Shown piece after piece: positions 9,043 to 16,869 of a stretch of 64,000 nt of DNA. The stretch comes from Parabacteroides sp. GTDB lineage: Bacteria > Bacteroidota > Bacteroidia > Bacteroidales > Tannerellaceae. A program made the position numbers and the translations under genes. Below the pieces are notes generated by a model. The model was given only the letters and a program-made list of their open reading frames with translations. It did no database searches and was not told the origin of the DNA. The first letter of the stretch is position 1. Each line of letters begins with the position of its first letter. The stretch is from NCBI GenBank assembly GCA_019417325.1, contig DXVO01000019.1, forward strand, positions 88,611-152,610, read 5' to 3'.

Positions 9043-10248
9043 TTATTTCCCCGTGTTGATGTATTGGATAGCTCGCTCCAACTGTGTATCATTTCCATTG
9101 AGGAATTCAGTCTCATTGTATAGTGCTTCAATATCCGGAGTCAGACCGATACCTTCATAAATATTGCCGTCCAGATTTTTGGTTAATGAAGTGGATGTAT
9201 ATACCTGAAATGCTGCATTTTCAAAAGTCCCTGCATAACTGTCATTAAAAAAACCATTCAGTGGACCGTGTCCTCCCCAAGTACGTTCTCCTATAAGACA
9301 TCCGTTAGGGAAAGCGCAGATTGCCATGGGCGTTATTTCTCCCATACTTACAGAATTAATATCAGCAAGTGCAACGATGGGGATTTTTTCAATATCTCTT
9401 TTTATTTGGAGTTGGAGTATGCTTTCGTCGTCCTTGGCACTGCTGGCAGGGTATAGAATTATAGGCGACCAAGGTGTATAATCCAATCTGCCCATACCAT
9501 TTTTAGTACGAGTGTATCCAAAAGTGATTGGTTGGGAAACCAGCGGGGATAAAATGTAGTATATATCTGCCAGATATCCACCTCCGTTTGCTCTGGTATC
9601 GATAACAATTCCCTTTAAGTCTGAAACAGTTTCGATTAGATTGTAGAAGTTTAGAAGGGTTTCCGATACATCAGGATTATCCAGATTGGATAGAATACGA
9701 AACGCACTTAAGCCTAAATATACAATATTGTTATCTATGCTATAGGAATAGATAGTCATATCTTCACTGTATCCGTATTTAAAGTCTTTTATACGTCCCT
9801 TTTTTTCATTTGTATTGATCGTATTAACCAGATCCTCTTCGGTGAAAAAGTGGTAATATTCTCTTTCTTTAACTTCTTGATACCCGGGATAAATTTGCTC
9901 CCTAATTTGCCCATTTTCATCCTTTATGGATAAAACGAAATGATGATCTATAAGATTTTCAGTCATTTCTGTAAATAATTCTATAACAGTCATTGAGTCC
10001 TGACTGTTATAGAATTTCAGGTCTTGGAAACGGGGTTTGTATTCTCTGTAGACCGCATCCCAGTCTGTAGGGTCTACATCCCAGAAGGCATAGCTGTAAT
10101 TCATACCGTTCCAGAAAGATTCGAAAACATCATCCCAGGTGCTAAATAGTGTCTCATCATGTGGATTAAGTACGGCAGGGTTCTCTTCCCTGCAAGCGAA
10201 CAATAGGGTACTTACTAATAGTACCAGCAATATTTTATAATGTTTCAT
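9043..10248 (-). CDS. S41 family peptidase lipoprotein
   Basis: A 401-residue protein with a lipoprotein signal (MKHYKILLVLLVSTLLFAC). The S41 peptidase core includes GIVIDTRANGGGYLADIYY and, near residue 300, ALADINSVSMGEITPM with the serine in the nucleophile position. It lacks an obvious PDZ domain and is shorter than the S41 protein at 5980, so the two are not recent duplicates. It lies 37 bases after the beta-barrel gene at 10286-11008 and 21 bases before the small ORF, giving a three-gene minus-strand operon that acts in the cell envelope. Confidence 0.8.
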   Translation of the reverse strand: MKHYKILLVLLVSTLLFACREENPAVLNPHDETLFSTWDDVFESFWNGMNYSYAFWDVDPTDWDAVYREYKPRFQDLKFYNSQDSMTVIELFTEMTENLIDHHFVLSIKDENGQIREQIYPGYQEVKEREYYHFFTEEDLVNTINTNEKKGRIKDFKYGYSEDMTIYSYSIDNNIVYLGLSAFRILSNLDNPDVSETLLNFYNLIETVSDLKGIVIDTRANGGGYLADIYYILSPLVSQPITFGYTRTKNGMGRLDYTPWSPIILYPASSAKDDESILQLQIKRDIEKIPIVALADINSVSMGEITPMAICAFPNGCLIGERTWGGHGPLNGFFNDSYAGTFENAAFQVYTSTSLTKNLDGNIYEGIGLTPDIEALYNETEFLNGNDTQLERAIQYINTGK

Positions 10249-10285
10249 TTGTTTTTATGTATTTATGTTGAATATTCGGTTTAGT

Positions 10286-11008
10286 TTATTTCTTCTTGTT
10301 CCAGTCTCCCAAAGTGAACATGCAACCTACCTGTAAGGTGAACGTATCATTATAACGGTGTACCTGGTTCAACATATAATTTTTTTGTAAATCAGTCAAT
10401 CCTCGGTAATAGCGTCCTTCTATCAAAAGTTGGATTCCCGGAGTTAGTTGGTATTGTAGACCCAGGCCTGTCATCAATCCTCCGTCGAAGCGATTGTCCC
10501 GGCGTGAATCAAAAGGTGCTTTTTCATCGAAATGATAAGGAGCCATGTCCTGCCAATCTATAATATCATAAAAGTATTGGCTTTGGTTTCCCTTTGTTTT
10601 GCTCGAAGTCCAATAGCCGGCATAAGCCCCTGCATTAATAAAACCTCTCAGCTTTTCGCTTCCAAATGAGAAATGAGCATAAACGGGTAGTTGTATAAAT
10701 CCGTTTCTCGTATCACTTTGTATATTCTTGTACATTCCACTCCGGAACGAGGAATAATTTTTTTGTGCAAACGACAAATCTGCTTGCAAAGCAAACCAGT
10801 TAACAAACTCATATTGCACAGGTATGCCAACAGTAAAACCTCCAAGGGCATCGTAATTCCTGTCGTAGGCATATCCGGATGCCGTAGCCAGGCTGTTGTG
10901 TGTATAACCGGCTTGTACGCCGACTTTCCATTGTGCCGAAGCCGTGGAAATATGGAAGGCAAATGATATAAATGCCATCCATTTTAAGTAAGTTATTAGA
11001 TTCTTCAT
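10286..11008 (-). CDS. PorT-like outer membrane beta-barrel protein
   Basis: A 240-residue protein with a signal peptide ending near STASAQ and then alternating hydrophobic/aromatic strands: WKVGVQAGYTHNSL, IPVQYEFVNWFALQADLSF, GLGLQYQLTPGIQLLIEGRY and the terminal strand TLQVGCMFTLG. This is the pattern of small eight-stranded outer membrane barrels of Bacteroidetes (beta-barrel protein domain, PF13568 type). Function is unknown. It is the first gene of the operon with the S41 lipoprotein. Confidence 0.75.
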   Translation of the reverse strand: MKNLITYLKWMAFISFAFHISTASAQWKVGVQAGYTHNSLATASGYAYDRNYDALGGFTVGIPVQYEFVNWFALQADLSFAQKNYSSFRSGMYKNIQSDTRNGFIQLPVYAHFSFGSEKLRGFINAGAYAGYWTSSKTKGNQSQYFYDIIDWQDMAPYHFDEKAPFDSRRDNRFDGGLMTGLGLQYQLTPGIQLLIEGRYYRGLTDLQKNYMLNQVHRYNDTFTLQVGCMFTLGDWNKKK

Positions 11009-11085
11009 ATTAAAAAATATAAGTGAGTGTATTTGTTGCGAAGTTTTTCAAATCGGTTATTTCTTATGGTTGTGTTCTTTTGGAA

Positions 11086-11121
11086 AGAAAAGGACTGCCA
11101 AAATCAGTTCTGACAGTCCTT
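11086..11121 (-). terminator. Terminator after the small lipoprotein operon
   Basis: On the minus strand AAGGACTGTCA and TGGCAGTCCTT pair and are followed by TTCTTT. It lies just after the stop of the gene at 11139-11498 and separates it from the downstream operon. Confidence 0.7.
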
Positions 11122-11138
11122 GAGATTTAATATGTTTA

Positions 11139-11498
11139 TTATTTTACTTTTTTACAGATTATTGTTTGATTGTCAATTGTAAGTGTAAGTATATTATCCT
11201 TTAAGGTATAGTGTCCGATAGGTCCTTTTTTAAAGATAATACGCTTTCCATCCATAGTATATGTATCAGTTTCTGAACTTATGAGTTTATACTTATCCGA
11301 TTCAGGGATATATATTTCAATTTTGAATGAACCATTTGAATCAAAAGTTACTACAACTTTCCCGGAAGCATCAATGGCCTCCCAAGAACCGACAAGTTCT
11401 GAATCAATCCTTGTTTTATTATCTTCATCATCTTTTGAGCAGGAAGAGAATAGCATCATTGGTAGCATTACCAACATAATCATTAAAATCTTTTTCAT
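11139..11498 (-). CDS. Small lipocalin-like lipoprotein
   Basis: A 119-residue protein with a clear lipobox (LMLFSSCSKDDEDN). The mature part reads ELVGSWEAIDASGKVVVTFD and later YTMDGKRIIFKKG and YTLKDNILTLTID, the strand pattern of lipocalin-like or DUF5004-like lipoproteins common in Bacteroidales. No enzymatic motif is visible. It follows the gene at 11519-12064 after 20 bases, so the two are probably co-transcribed. Confidence 0.7.
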   Translation of the reverse strand: MKKILMIMLVMLPMMLFSSCSKDDEDNKTRIDSELVGSWEAIDASGKVVVTFDSNGSFKIEIYIPESDKYKLISSETDTYTMDGKRIIFKKGPIGHYTLKDNILTLTIDNQTIICKKVK

Positions 11499-11518
11499 TG
11501 TTATATTTTTTTAGATCG

Positions 11519-12064
11519 TTAATAAAAGCAAGTAAATTTCAATGTGAAGGCTGAGTTATTCAGCGAAACATTATTTTTTCCAATTGCTTGGTAGTCATAA
11601 CCGATAGAAAGTCCTAATGCTTCCCCGTTATCTTTTAGGTTATAAGCATAACCAATATTAGGAGAAAAGTATAAACCTGTGAATGATGTATTAAGGTAAT
11701 CAGACTCTGTAAATCCATAACCGATTTTAGCAAGTACAAACGGAGTAAACCCTTTTGTTGATTTCAACCTATACCAGCCTGAAACAAGTATCTGATGGGT
11801 GTAAGCTGAATTTGCCTGAAACAAAGGATCATAAGCATGGATTCCATAACCAATACCAATATTTGCTTTGGGATTAAACCTGTAGCCAATAACTTGAGCT
11901 TGTACTCCAAGATAGCTTGCACTTTCATCTCCTAAGGCAAATCCCCATCCCAATTGTCCTTCACTAAAAAAAGTGATTCCTTTTTCTTTTTGTGCATTTA
12001 CATGCATGCATCCAACCAATGTAACTAATGTACATAAGCACCAAATAAACAATTGTCTTTTCAT
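11519..12064 (-). CDS. Secreted outer membrane beta-barrel-like protein
   Basis: A 181-residue protein. The signal peptide (MKRQLFIWCLCTLVTLVGCMHVNAQ) could be cut after NA-Q or at the cysteine. The mature part has alternating strands (YRFNPKANIGIGYGIHAY, PFVLAKIGYGFTES, GLSIGYDYQAIG) and ends in aromatic FTLKFTCFY, typical of small outer membrane barrels. Function is unknown. First gene of a two-gene minus-strand operon. Confidence 0.65.
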   Translation of the reverse strand: MKRQLFIWCLCTLVTLVGCMHVNAQKEKGITFFSEGQLGWGFALGDESASYLGVQAQVIGYRFNPKANIGIGYGIHAYDPLFQANSAYTHQILVSGWYRLKSTKGFTPFVLAKIGYGFTESDYLNTSFTGLYFSPNIGYAYNLKDNGEALGLSIGYDYQAIGKNNVSLNNSAFTLKFTCFY

Positions 12065-12349
12065 TTTAAATGAGTTTAAATTTGTAATATGTTTGTTACT
12101 GTAATGATATGAAACTTTCCCCTATTATTATATATATAAATATTTTGTATATTTTTATCTTATATTGCATTTTTTATAATGAATGATATTAATGGGATAT
12201 AATGATAATATTGTATTTCTTCAATCTTTGTTGTATTCTTATAAAGGCTAAAAAAACGTTCGTTTATGTTAGTCATATTATTAAAAATTAATTACACGGC
12301 GGAATAGGTTTTTCAAAATTCAAATTATTTGATAATCTTGATGTTATTG
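12065..12349. other. AT-rich intergenic region with one AAACGTTCGTTT site
   Basis: No gene is visible. The stretch is very AT-rich. At 12254-12265 lies AAACG-TT-CGTTT, followed by CGTTTATGTTAGTCAT at 12261-12276, which matches 13 of 16 bases of one arm of the palindrome at 12401-12436. Confidence 0.4.
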
Positions 12350-12381
12350 TTTGGCTATTAGAAAAAAGGAAATTATCTTTG
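12350..12381 (+). promoter_or_regulatory. Strong Bacteroidetes-type promoter upstream of the palindrome
   Basis: TTTG at 12350-12353, 20 bases, then TATCTTTG at 12374-12381. The predicted start near 12388-12390 lies just before the 36-base palindrome and about 235 bases before the glycosyltransferase start codon. Confidence 0.6.
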
Positions 12382-12400
12382 CGACCAGAAACGATGAGAT

Positions 12401-12436
12401 AATGACAAAAATAAACGAACGTTTATTTTTGTCATT
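12401..12436. promoter_or_regulatory. 36-base perfect palindrome, probable operator
   Basis: Arms of 17 bases, AATGACAAAAATAAACG and its exact complement, flank a central AA. The core AAACG-AA-CGTTT has the look of a TetR-type dimer site. The position just after a predicted start site suits a repressor; a role as a transcript hairpin is possible, but the arms are AT-rich and no U-tract follows. Confidence 0.5.
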
Positions 12437-12496
12437 TGTTTTTATGTATAGATTTGATATTTAGCGATTTAAATATTTTCTCGGCCAATAAGCCGA

Positions 12497-12504
12497 TATC
12501 TTTG
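12497..12504 (+). promoter_or_regulatory. Possible second promoter -7 element
   Basis: TATCTTTG fits TAnnTTTG, but no good -33 TTTG lies at the right distance upstream. Confidence 0.3.
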
Positions 12505-12597
12505 CTTCCACTTGGACTTTTTGCATGTATACTTCAAATATCTGCAATAGCAGCCAACAAATACTGAAATAAATTTATCTCTTATCTTCTTTGTCGT

Positions 12598-12605
12598 TAC
12601 CTTTG
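12598..12605 (+). promoter_or_regulatory. Proximal promoter -7 element for the GT2/DUF4922/MFS operon
   Basis: TACCTTTG ends 20 bases before the ATG at 12626, with TTTA in the -33 position. This would give a leader of only about a dozen bases. Confidence 0.4.
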
Positions 12606-12625
12606 TAACATTACAGTAATACATT

Positions 12626-14089
12626 ATGAAGAAGATAAATTGTTTTATTCCCTATATTTCCCAGGCTCAGGCAGATGCCACTGTCAGGCAGTTGAAAAGC
12701 GAGCCTTGTATAAACAAGATTTATTTGTTATCCCAAGTATCCGGTTCGGAAGCGCCGGACGAATGTGAGTTGCTGGAGATAGAAAATAGAAATGCCACTG
12801 CTACATTCCGGGCGATTGCCACACATGCAGATACAGCCTATACATTATTATATATAAAGCATACAACATTGGAACTTGGGCAATTTGCCTTGGAGCGGAT
12901 GCTTGCCATAGCTGGCGATACAAAAGCCGGAATGCTGTATGCCGACTATTACCAGGTAAACGAAGGCCAATCTAAACCATCTCCGGTGATTGATTATCAA
13001 AAAGGTAGCCTACGTGACGATTTTAATTTCGGTTCCGTGCTATTATTTAATTCTGCCGTTTTGAAGCAAGCGGTAGCTGCAATGGATACTGACTATCGTT
13101 TTGCCGGGTTGTATGACCTGCGTTTACGTGTCTCCGAACTGTCTGAACTGGTACACATAAATGAATACCTTTATTCGGAAGTGGCGGATGATACCCGCAA
13201 GAGCGGGGAGAAGCTGTTCGATTACGTTGACCCGAAAAACCGGACAGTGCAGATAGAAATGGAAACGGTATGTACCGCATACCTCAAACGTGTAGGAGGC
13301 TATCTGCCTCCGGTCTTCGAGCCCATAACTTTCGATGCCGGCAAATTTGAGTATGAGGCATCCGTTATTATCCCGGTACGCAACCGTATACGGACCATAG
13401 AAGATGCAATCCGTTCGGTTCTTACCCAACAGGCAGCTTTTAAATTTAATCTGATCATCATTGATAATCATTCAACGGACGGGACATCCGAAGCTATCGA
13501 TAAATATACTTTGGATAAACGGGTGCTTCATATCATACCGGACCGGAAAGATTTGGGGATCGGTGGTTGCTGGAATACCGGTATACATCATCCGTCCTGT
13601 GGAAAGTTTGCCGTGCAGCTGGACAGCGACGATGTATACAGCGGTCCTGATACTTTGCAAAAGATTGTGGATGCCTTTTATGAACAGAATTGTGCAATGG
13701 TAGTGGGTACTTACCGGATGACGGATTTCCGGATGAATGAAATTCCGCCGGGTGTTATCGACCATAAAGAATGGACACCGGATAACGGCCGTAATAATGC
13801 ATTGCGTATCAACGGGCTGGGGGCACCGCGTGCTTTTTATACTCCGGTATTGCGTCGTATCAACCTGCCGAATACCAGTTATGGTGAAGATTATGCGTTG
13901 GGTCTGCGTATTTGCCGGAACTGGCAGATTGGACGTGTATATGATGTCCTTTACCTCTGTCGTCGCTGGGAAGATAATTCCGATGCCGCACTCGATATTG
14001 TGAAAGTGAATAACTATAATACTTATAAGGATCGTATTCGTACCTGGGAACTTCAGGCACGGATGCTCTTAAATCAACAAAACGTATGA
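12626..14089 (+). CDS. Glycosyltransferase family 2 protein with duplicated GT-A-like region
   Basis: A 487-residue protein. The C-terminal part from about residue 235 is a GT2 domain: ASVIIPVRNRIRTIEDAI, IIDNHSTDGTS and the metal-binding-like VQLDSDDVYSG. The N-terminal 220 residues also look like a degenerate GT-A fold (LLYIKHTTLELG, GMLYADYYQVNEG). No membrane segment is visible, so it is cytosolic or peripheral. It overlaps the DUF4922 gene by ATGA, indicating coupled translation with that protein and the MFS importer. Acceptor and donor cannot be inferred. Confidence 0.85.
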   Translation: MKKINCFIPYISQAQADATVRQLKSEPCINKIYLLSQVSGSEAPDECELLEIENRNATATFRAIATHADTAYTLLYIKHTTLELGQFALERMLAIAGDTKAGMLYADYYQVNEGQSKPSPVIDYQKGSLRDDFNFGSVLLFNSAVLKQAVAAMDTDYRFAGLYDLRLRVSELSELVHINEYLYSEVADDTRKSGEKLFDYVDPKNRTVQIEMETVCTAYLKRVGGYLPPVFEPITFDAGKFEYEASVIIPVRNRIRTIEDAIRSVLTQQAAFKFNLIIIDNHSTDGTSEAIDKYTLDKRVLHIIPDRKDLGIGGCWNTGIHHPSCGKFAVQLDSDDVYSGPDTLQKIVDAFYEQNCAMVVGTYRMTDFRMNEIPPGVIDHKEWTPDNGRNNALRINGLGAPRAFYTPVLRRINLPNTSYGEDYALGLRICRNWQIGRVYDVLYLCRRWEDNSDAALDIVKVNNYNTYKDRIRTWELQARMLLNQQNV

Positions 14090-15018
14090 ACGAATTACAA
14101 CAGCAGGTTGAAGACTTGCAGCGGTATCAGTTATCCGATTGGAAATTAGCGAGTGATAATTATGCAGCATTGGGACAGACGCAAACCCGCATGTTTGAAG
14201 TGAATGATTTCCACATTATCTTACAATATAATCCGGAACGGATACGTTCTTCTGCTGCTAAAATAGATGCGGCTTCTTTACAAAAGCGTCCTTGTTTCTT
14301 TTGTAACCGCCCGGAAGAGCAGCAGAGTATCCCTTACCGTGATTCTTTCAGAATACTGGTCAATCCGTATCCTATATTTGAGAAACATCTCACAGTGCCG
14401 GCTCTTTGGCACGACAAACAGCAGATTTTGCCTTATTATGAAGATATGCTTTCTTTAGCAGCCGATTTCCCCGATTATGTTATTTTTTATAATGGCCCTA
14501 AATGTGGCGCTTCCGCTCCGGACCATATGCACTTCCAGGCAGTGGGAGCAGGTTCTTTGCCGATTGAATGGAATTGGACGAAAGCTCTCAAGGAAATTGT
14601 TTGGAGAGGGGAGGCTACCACACTTTATGTATTGTATGATTTTCTGTGTCCTGTGTTTATGTTAGCTTCCAGCAACAGAAATGAGGCCGTTGAGACATTT
14701 GAAATGTTGTATGCTCAGCTGGAAATAAAAGAAGGGGATTATGAACCGATGATGAATGTTGTAACCTGGATGGAAGAAAATGTATGGTACTCGTTTATTT
14801 TTCCTCGCAAGGAGTTGCGTCCGTCTTGCTTCTATGCCGTAGAACCGGATAATATCCTGATTAGCCCGGCAACCGTGGAGATGGCGGGTTTCTTTGTTGC
14901 TCCACTGGAAAAGGATTTTCAGAAGATAACAGCTAAAGACCTTGAATGTATATTGAAAGAAGTTGCGATTACAAAAGAACAAAAAGATGAAATAGTCCGT
15001 AAAATAAGAGCATTATGA
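14086..15018 (+). CDS. DUF4922 protein, HIT/GalT-superfamily nucleotidyltransferase-like
   Basis: A 310-residue protein. A CFFC pair near residue 70 resembles the zinc knuckle of GalT/Apa-type enzymes. NPYPIFEKHLTVPALWH resembles the HIT-superfamily segment before the active site, and DHMHFQAVGAG supplies an HxHxQ-like catalytic motif near residue 148. Such proteins transfer or phosphorolyse nucleotides on sugars or dinucleotides. It overlaps both neighbours by ATGA, so it is tightly coupled to a glycosyltransferase and an AmpG-like importer, suggesting a shared sugar-nucleotide substrate. The substrate is inference. Confidence 0.75.
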   Translation: MNELQQQVEDLQRYQLSDWKLASDNYAALGQTQTRMFEVNDFHIILQYNPERIRSSAAKIDAASLQKRPCFFCNRPEEQQSIPYRDSFRILVNPYPIFEKHLTVPALWHDKQQILPYYEDMLSLAADFPDYVIFYNGPKCGASAPDHMHFQAVGAGSLPIEWNWTKALKEIVWRGEATTLYVLYDFLCPVFMLASSNRNEAVETFEMLYAQLEIKEGDYEPMMNVVTWMEENVWYSFIFPRKELRPSCFYAVEPDNILISPATVEMAGFFVAPLEKDFQKITAKDLECILKEVAITKEQKDEIVRKIRAL

Positions 15019-16319
15019 AATGTAAACCCACGTTAAATAAAACCATTTCACCTTGGTACTGGGTGCCATCCTTGTATTTTGCCCAGGGAATACCTTATGT
15101 GGCAGTAATGATAATAGCCGTGCTGATGTATAAACAGATGGGATTGTCTAATACCGATGTCGCCCTGTATACCAGTTGGCTTAATCTGCCCTGGGTGATT
15201 AAGCCTTTGTGGAGCCCGTTTATCGATTTGCTGAAAACGAAGCGTTGGTGGATCGTTACCATGCAGTTAGTGATAGGTGCAGGTTTGGCGGCTGTGGCAT
15301 TTTCCATCCCGACTCCGTTTTTTATTCAGGCTACTTTGGCGGCATTCTGGTTGTTGGCATTCAGTTCGGCAACGCATGATATAGCAGCGGATGGTTTTTA
15401 TATGCTGGCTTTGGATTCGCACGAACAGGCATTCTTTGTGGGGATACGCAGCACCTTCTACCGGATAGCAACTATTGCAGGGCAGGGGGTACTTGTTATT
15501 TTTGTCGGTTTCTTGCTGAACAGGACAAATGATTTATCATTCACCTGGTCTGTTGCCTTTTTTATACTGACAGGTATATTCCTGGCTTTATTTGTATATC
15601 ATTTTTTTATTTTGCCTGTACCGGATACGGACAAATCGAACCGCTCGGTAAAAGCCTCTTCTATTTTTAATGATTTCATAGGTACGTTTATCTCTTTCTT
15701 TAAAAAGAAGCAAGCATTGGCTGGTATTCTGTTTATGCTGCTGTACCGTTTTCCGGAAGCTCAGTTGGCCAAATTGGTCATCCCTTTTCTGGTAGACCCG
15801 CGTGAAGCTGGCGGGTTAGGGTTGACCACTGTGGAAATCGGATTTGCTTATGGAACGGTGGGGACTATCGGTTTAATGTTGGGAGGAATTTTAGGCGGTA
15901 TTGCAGCAGCTACGGGAGGATTGAAAAAATGGCTTTGGCCGATGGCTTTGGCTATTACGCTGCCGGACGCCGTATTTATTTATTTGAGTATGGCTTTGCC
16001 GGAAAGTCTGCTGATGGTTAATGTTTGTGTGTTTATCGAACAGTTTGGATATGGCTTTGGATTTGCAGCTTATATGCTTTTCCTGATTTATTACTCTGAT
16101 GGGGAATATAAAACGGCACATTATGCCATTTGTACGGCTTTTATGGCTATGGGATTGATGCTTCCCGGCATGATTTCCGGCTGGCTGCAGGAACACTTAG
16201 GTTATGTAAATTTCTTCTGGTGGGTAATGGGTTGCTGTATTGTCACTCTGTTGGTTACCTCTTTCCTGAAAATTGACCCAGAATTTGGAAAAAAGAGTAA
16301 AAAAGAACTGGCAGATTAA
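15015..16319 (+). CDS. MFS transporter, AmpG (PAT family)-like
   Basis: A 434-residue polytopic inner membrane protein with about 12 helices. The opening WYWVPSLYFAQGIPYVAV and LPWVIKPLWSPFIDLLKTKRWW are typical of the AmpG/PAT group, which imports anhydro-muropeptides or related solutes. It is the last gene of the coupled operon (ATGA overlap with the DUF4922 gene). The cobalamin riboswitch transcript starts about 35 bases after its stop. Import of murein fragments is the family-based guess; the substrate is not shown. Confidence 0.8.
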   Translation: MKCKPTLNKTISPWYWVPSLYFAQGIPYVAVMIIAVLMYKQMGLSNTDVALYTSWLNLPWVIKPLWSPFIDLLKTKRWWIVTMQLVIGAGLAAVAFSIPTPFFIQATLAAFWLLAFSSATHDIAADGFYMLALDSHEQAFFVGIRSTFYRIATIAGQGVLVIFVGFLLNRTNDLSFTWSVAFFILTGIFLALFVYHFFILPVPDTDKSNRSVKASSIFNDFIGTFISFFKKKQALAGILFMLLYRFPEAQLAKLVIPFLVDPREAGGLGLTTVEIGFAYGTVGTIGLMLGGILGGIAAATGGLKKWLWPMALAITLPDAVFIYLSMALPESLLMVNVCVFIEQFGYGFGFAAYMLFLIYYSDGEYKTAHYAICTAFMAMGLMLPGMISGWLQEHLGYVNFFWWVMGCCIVTLLVTSFLKIDPEFGKKSKKELAD

Positions 16320-16339
16320 ACAGACAGAAAATAAATTTC

Positions 16340-16347
16340 TATATTTG
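16340..16347 (+). promoter_or_regulatory. Promoter -7 element of the riboswitch transcript
   Basis: TATATTTG matches TAnnTTTG and would place the transcript 5' end near 16354, just before the first conserved riboswitch segment. The -33 box is weak. Confidence 0.45.
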
Positions 16348-16357
16348 TGCATGCATT

Positions 16358-16612
16358 GTTCCTGATTCGCTTTCTGCGGAAAAGGATTAAAAGGGAATCG
16401 GGTGGAAATCCCGGACAGTCCCGCTGCTGTGAACTTCATTAACGGATTGGGCAACACTTAAAGCCACTGACGTAGGAGTTGACAATGGACAAATGAGAAA
16501 AGACAGATATGACTGTCAATTATCAACTGTCAACAGTCAACTGAAAAGTTGGGAAGGCGTTCATTCCGGAAGTAAGTCAGAAGACCTGCAAGGCATATTT
16601 TTTCAACGGCTT
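16358..16612 (+). ncRNA. Cobalamin (AdoCbl-type) riboswitch
   Basis: The conserved B12 aptamer blocks occur in order: AGGGAATCGGGTGGAAATCC, ACAGTCCCGCTGCTGTGA, AAGCCACTG, TTGGGAAGGCG and the closing AGTAAGTCAGAAGACCTGC. A roughly 75-base insertion built from the TTGACA repeat sits between AAGCCACTG and GGGAAGG, at the place of a variable peripheral hairpin. B12 binding normally represses downstream expression. The gene controlled is not obvious: only a 23-codon ORF precedes a terminator at 16733-16793. The ends are approximate. Confidence 0.9.
16477..16554. repeat. TTGACA-type repeat hairpin within the riboswitch
   Basis: AGTTGACAATGGACA near the start pairs with TGTCAATTATCAACT near the end (13 of 15 positions), followed by ACTGTCAACAGTCAACTG. 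The units match the repeat at 1332-1363. In RNA this would form a long arm extending the riboswitch. Confidence 0.55.
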
Positions 16613-16636
16613 CGAGGAAAGGCCGGAAGAGAACAA

Positions 16637-16708
16637 ATGATGTCTTCACAACAGCTTCAATTATTCTTTTATTCCAGTTTCCCCATAAGCCCGATGATTC
16701 GTTTTTAA
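16637..16708 (+). CDS. Candidate 23-residue leader peptide or small protein
   Basis: The ORF starts at ATG ATG just after the riboswitch, preceded by GGAAGAGAACAA, a possible ribosome binding site. It encodes 23 residues beginning MMSSQQLQLFFYSS and ending PMIRF, fairly hydrophobic in the middle. It is the only start codon with a plausible context between riboswitch and terminator. It may equally be untranslated. Confidence 0.25.
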   Translation: MMSSQQLQLFFYSSFPISPMIRF

Positions 16709-16732
16709 TTATTTTGCCATAATAATTAGGAA

Positions 16733-16793
16733 AAGAAGCATGAATCGACTTACGGGATGAGCTCCGTAAAGAGGTTCATGCTTTCCTTTTGTA
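16733..16793 (+). terminator. Terminator after the riboswitch transcript
   Basis: AAGCATGAA at 16736 pairs with TTCATGCTT near 16785. A second inner stem TTACGG/CCGTAA lies within, and TTCCTTTT follows. It would end the riboswitch RNA before the beta-barrel gene at 16870. Confidence 0.65.
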
Positions 16794-16869
16794 TCGGTTG
16801 AACACTTGTATATCAATATTTGTTTTTTATCTGAAAAGTGCGTTTATTTGTATCACATTAATTAAGAAA

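Noticed and set aside
16493..16708. 71-codon ORF overlapping the riboswitch
   Set aside because: It covers conserved aptamer segments and the repeat insert; only its last 23 codons, after the riboswitch, were kept as a low-confidence candidate.
16789..16869. N-terminal extension of the PorT-like barrel protein
   Set aside because: It would overlap the terminator and place 27 odd residues before a clean signal peptide, so the ATG at 16870 was preferred.
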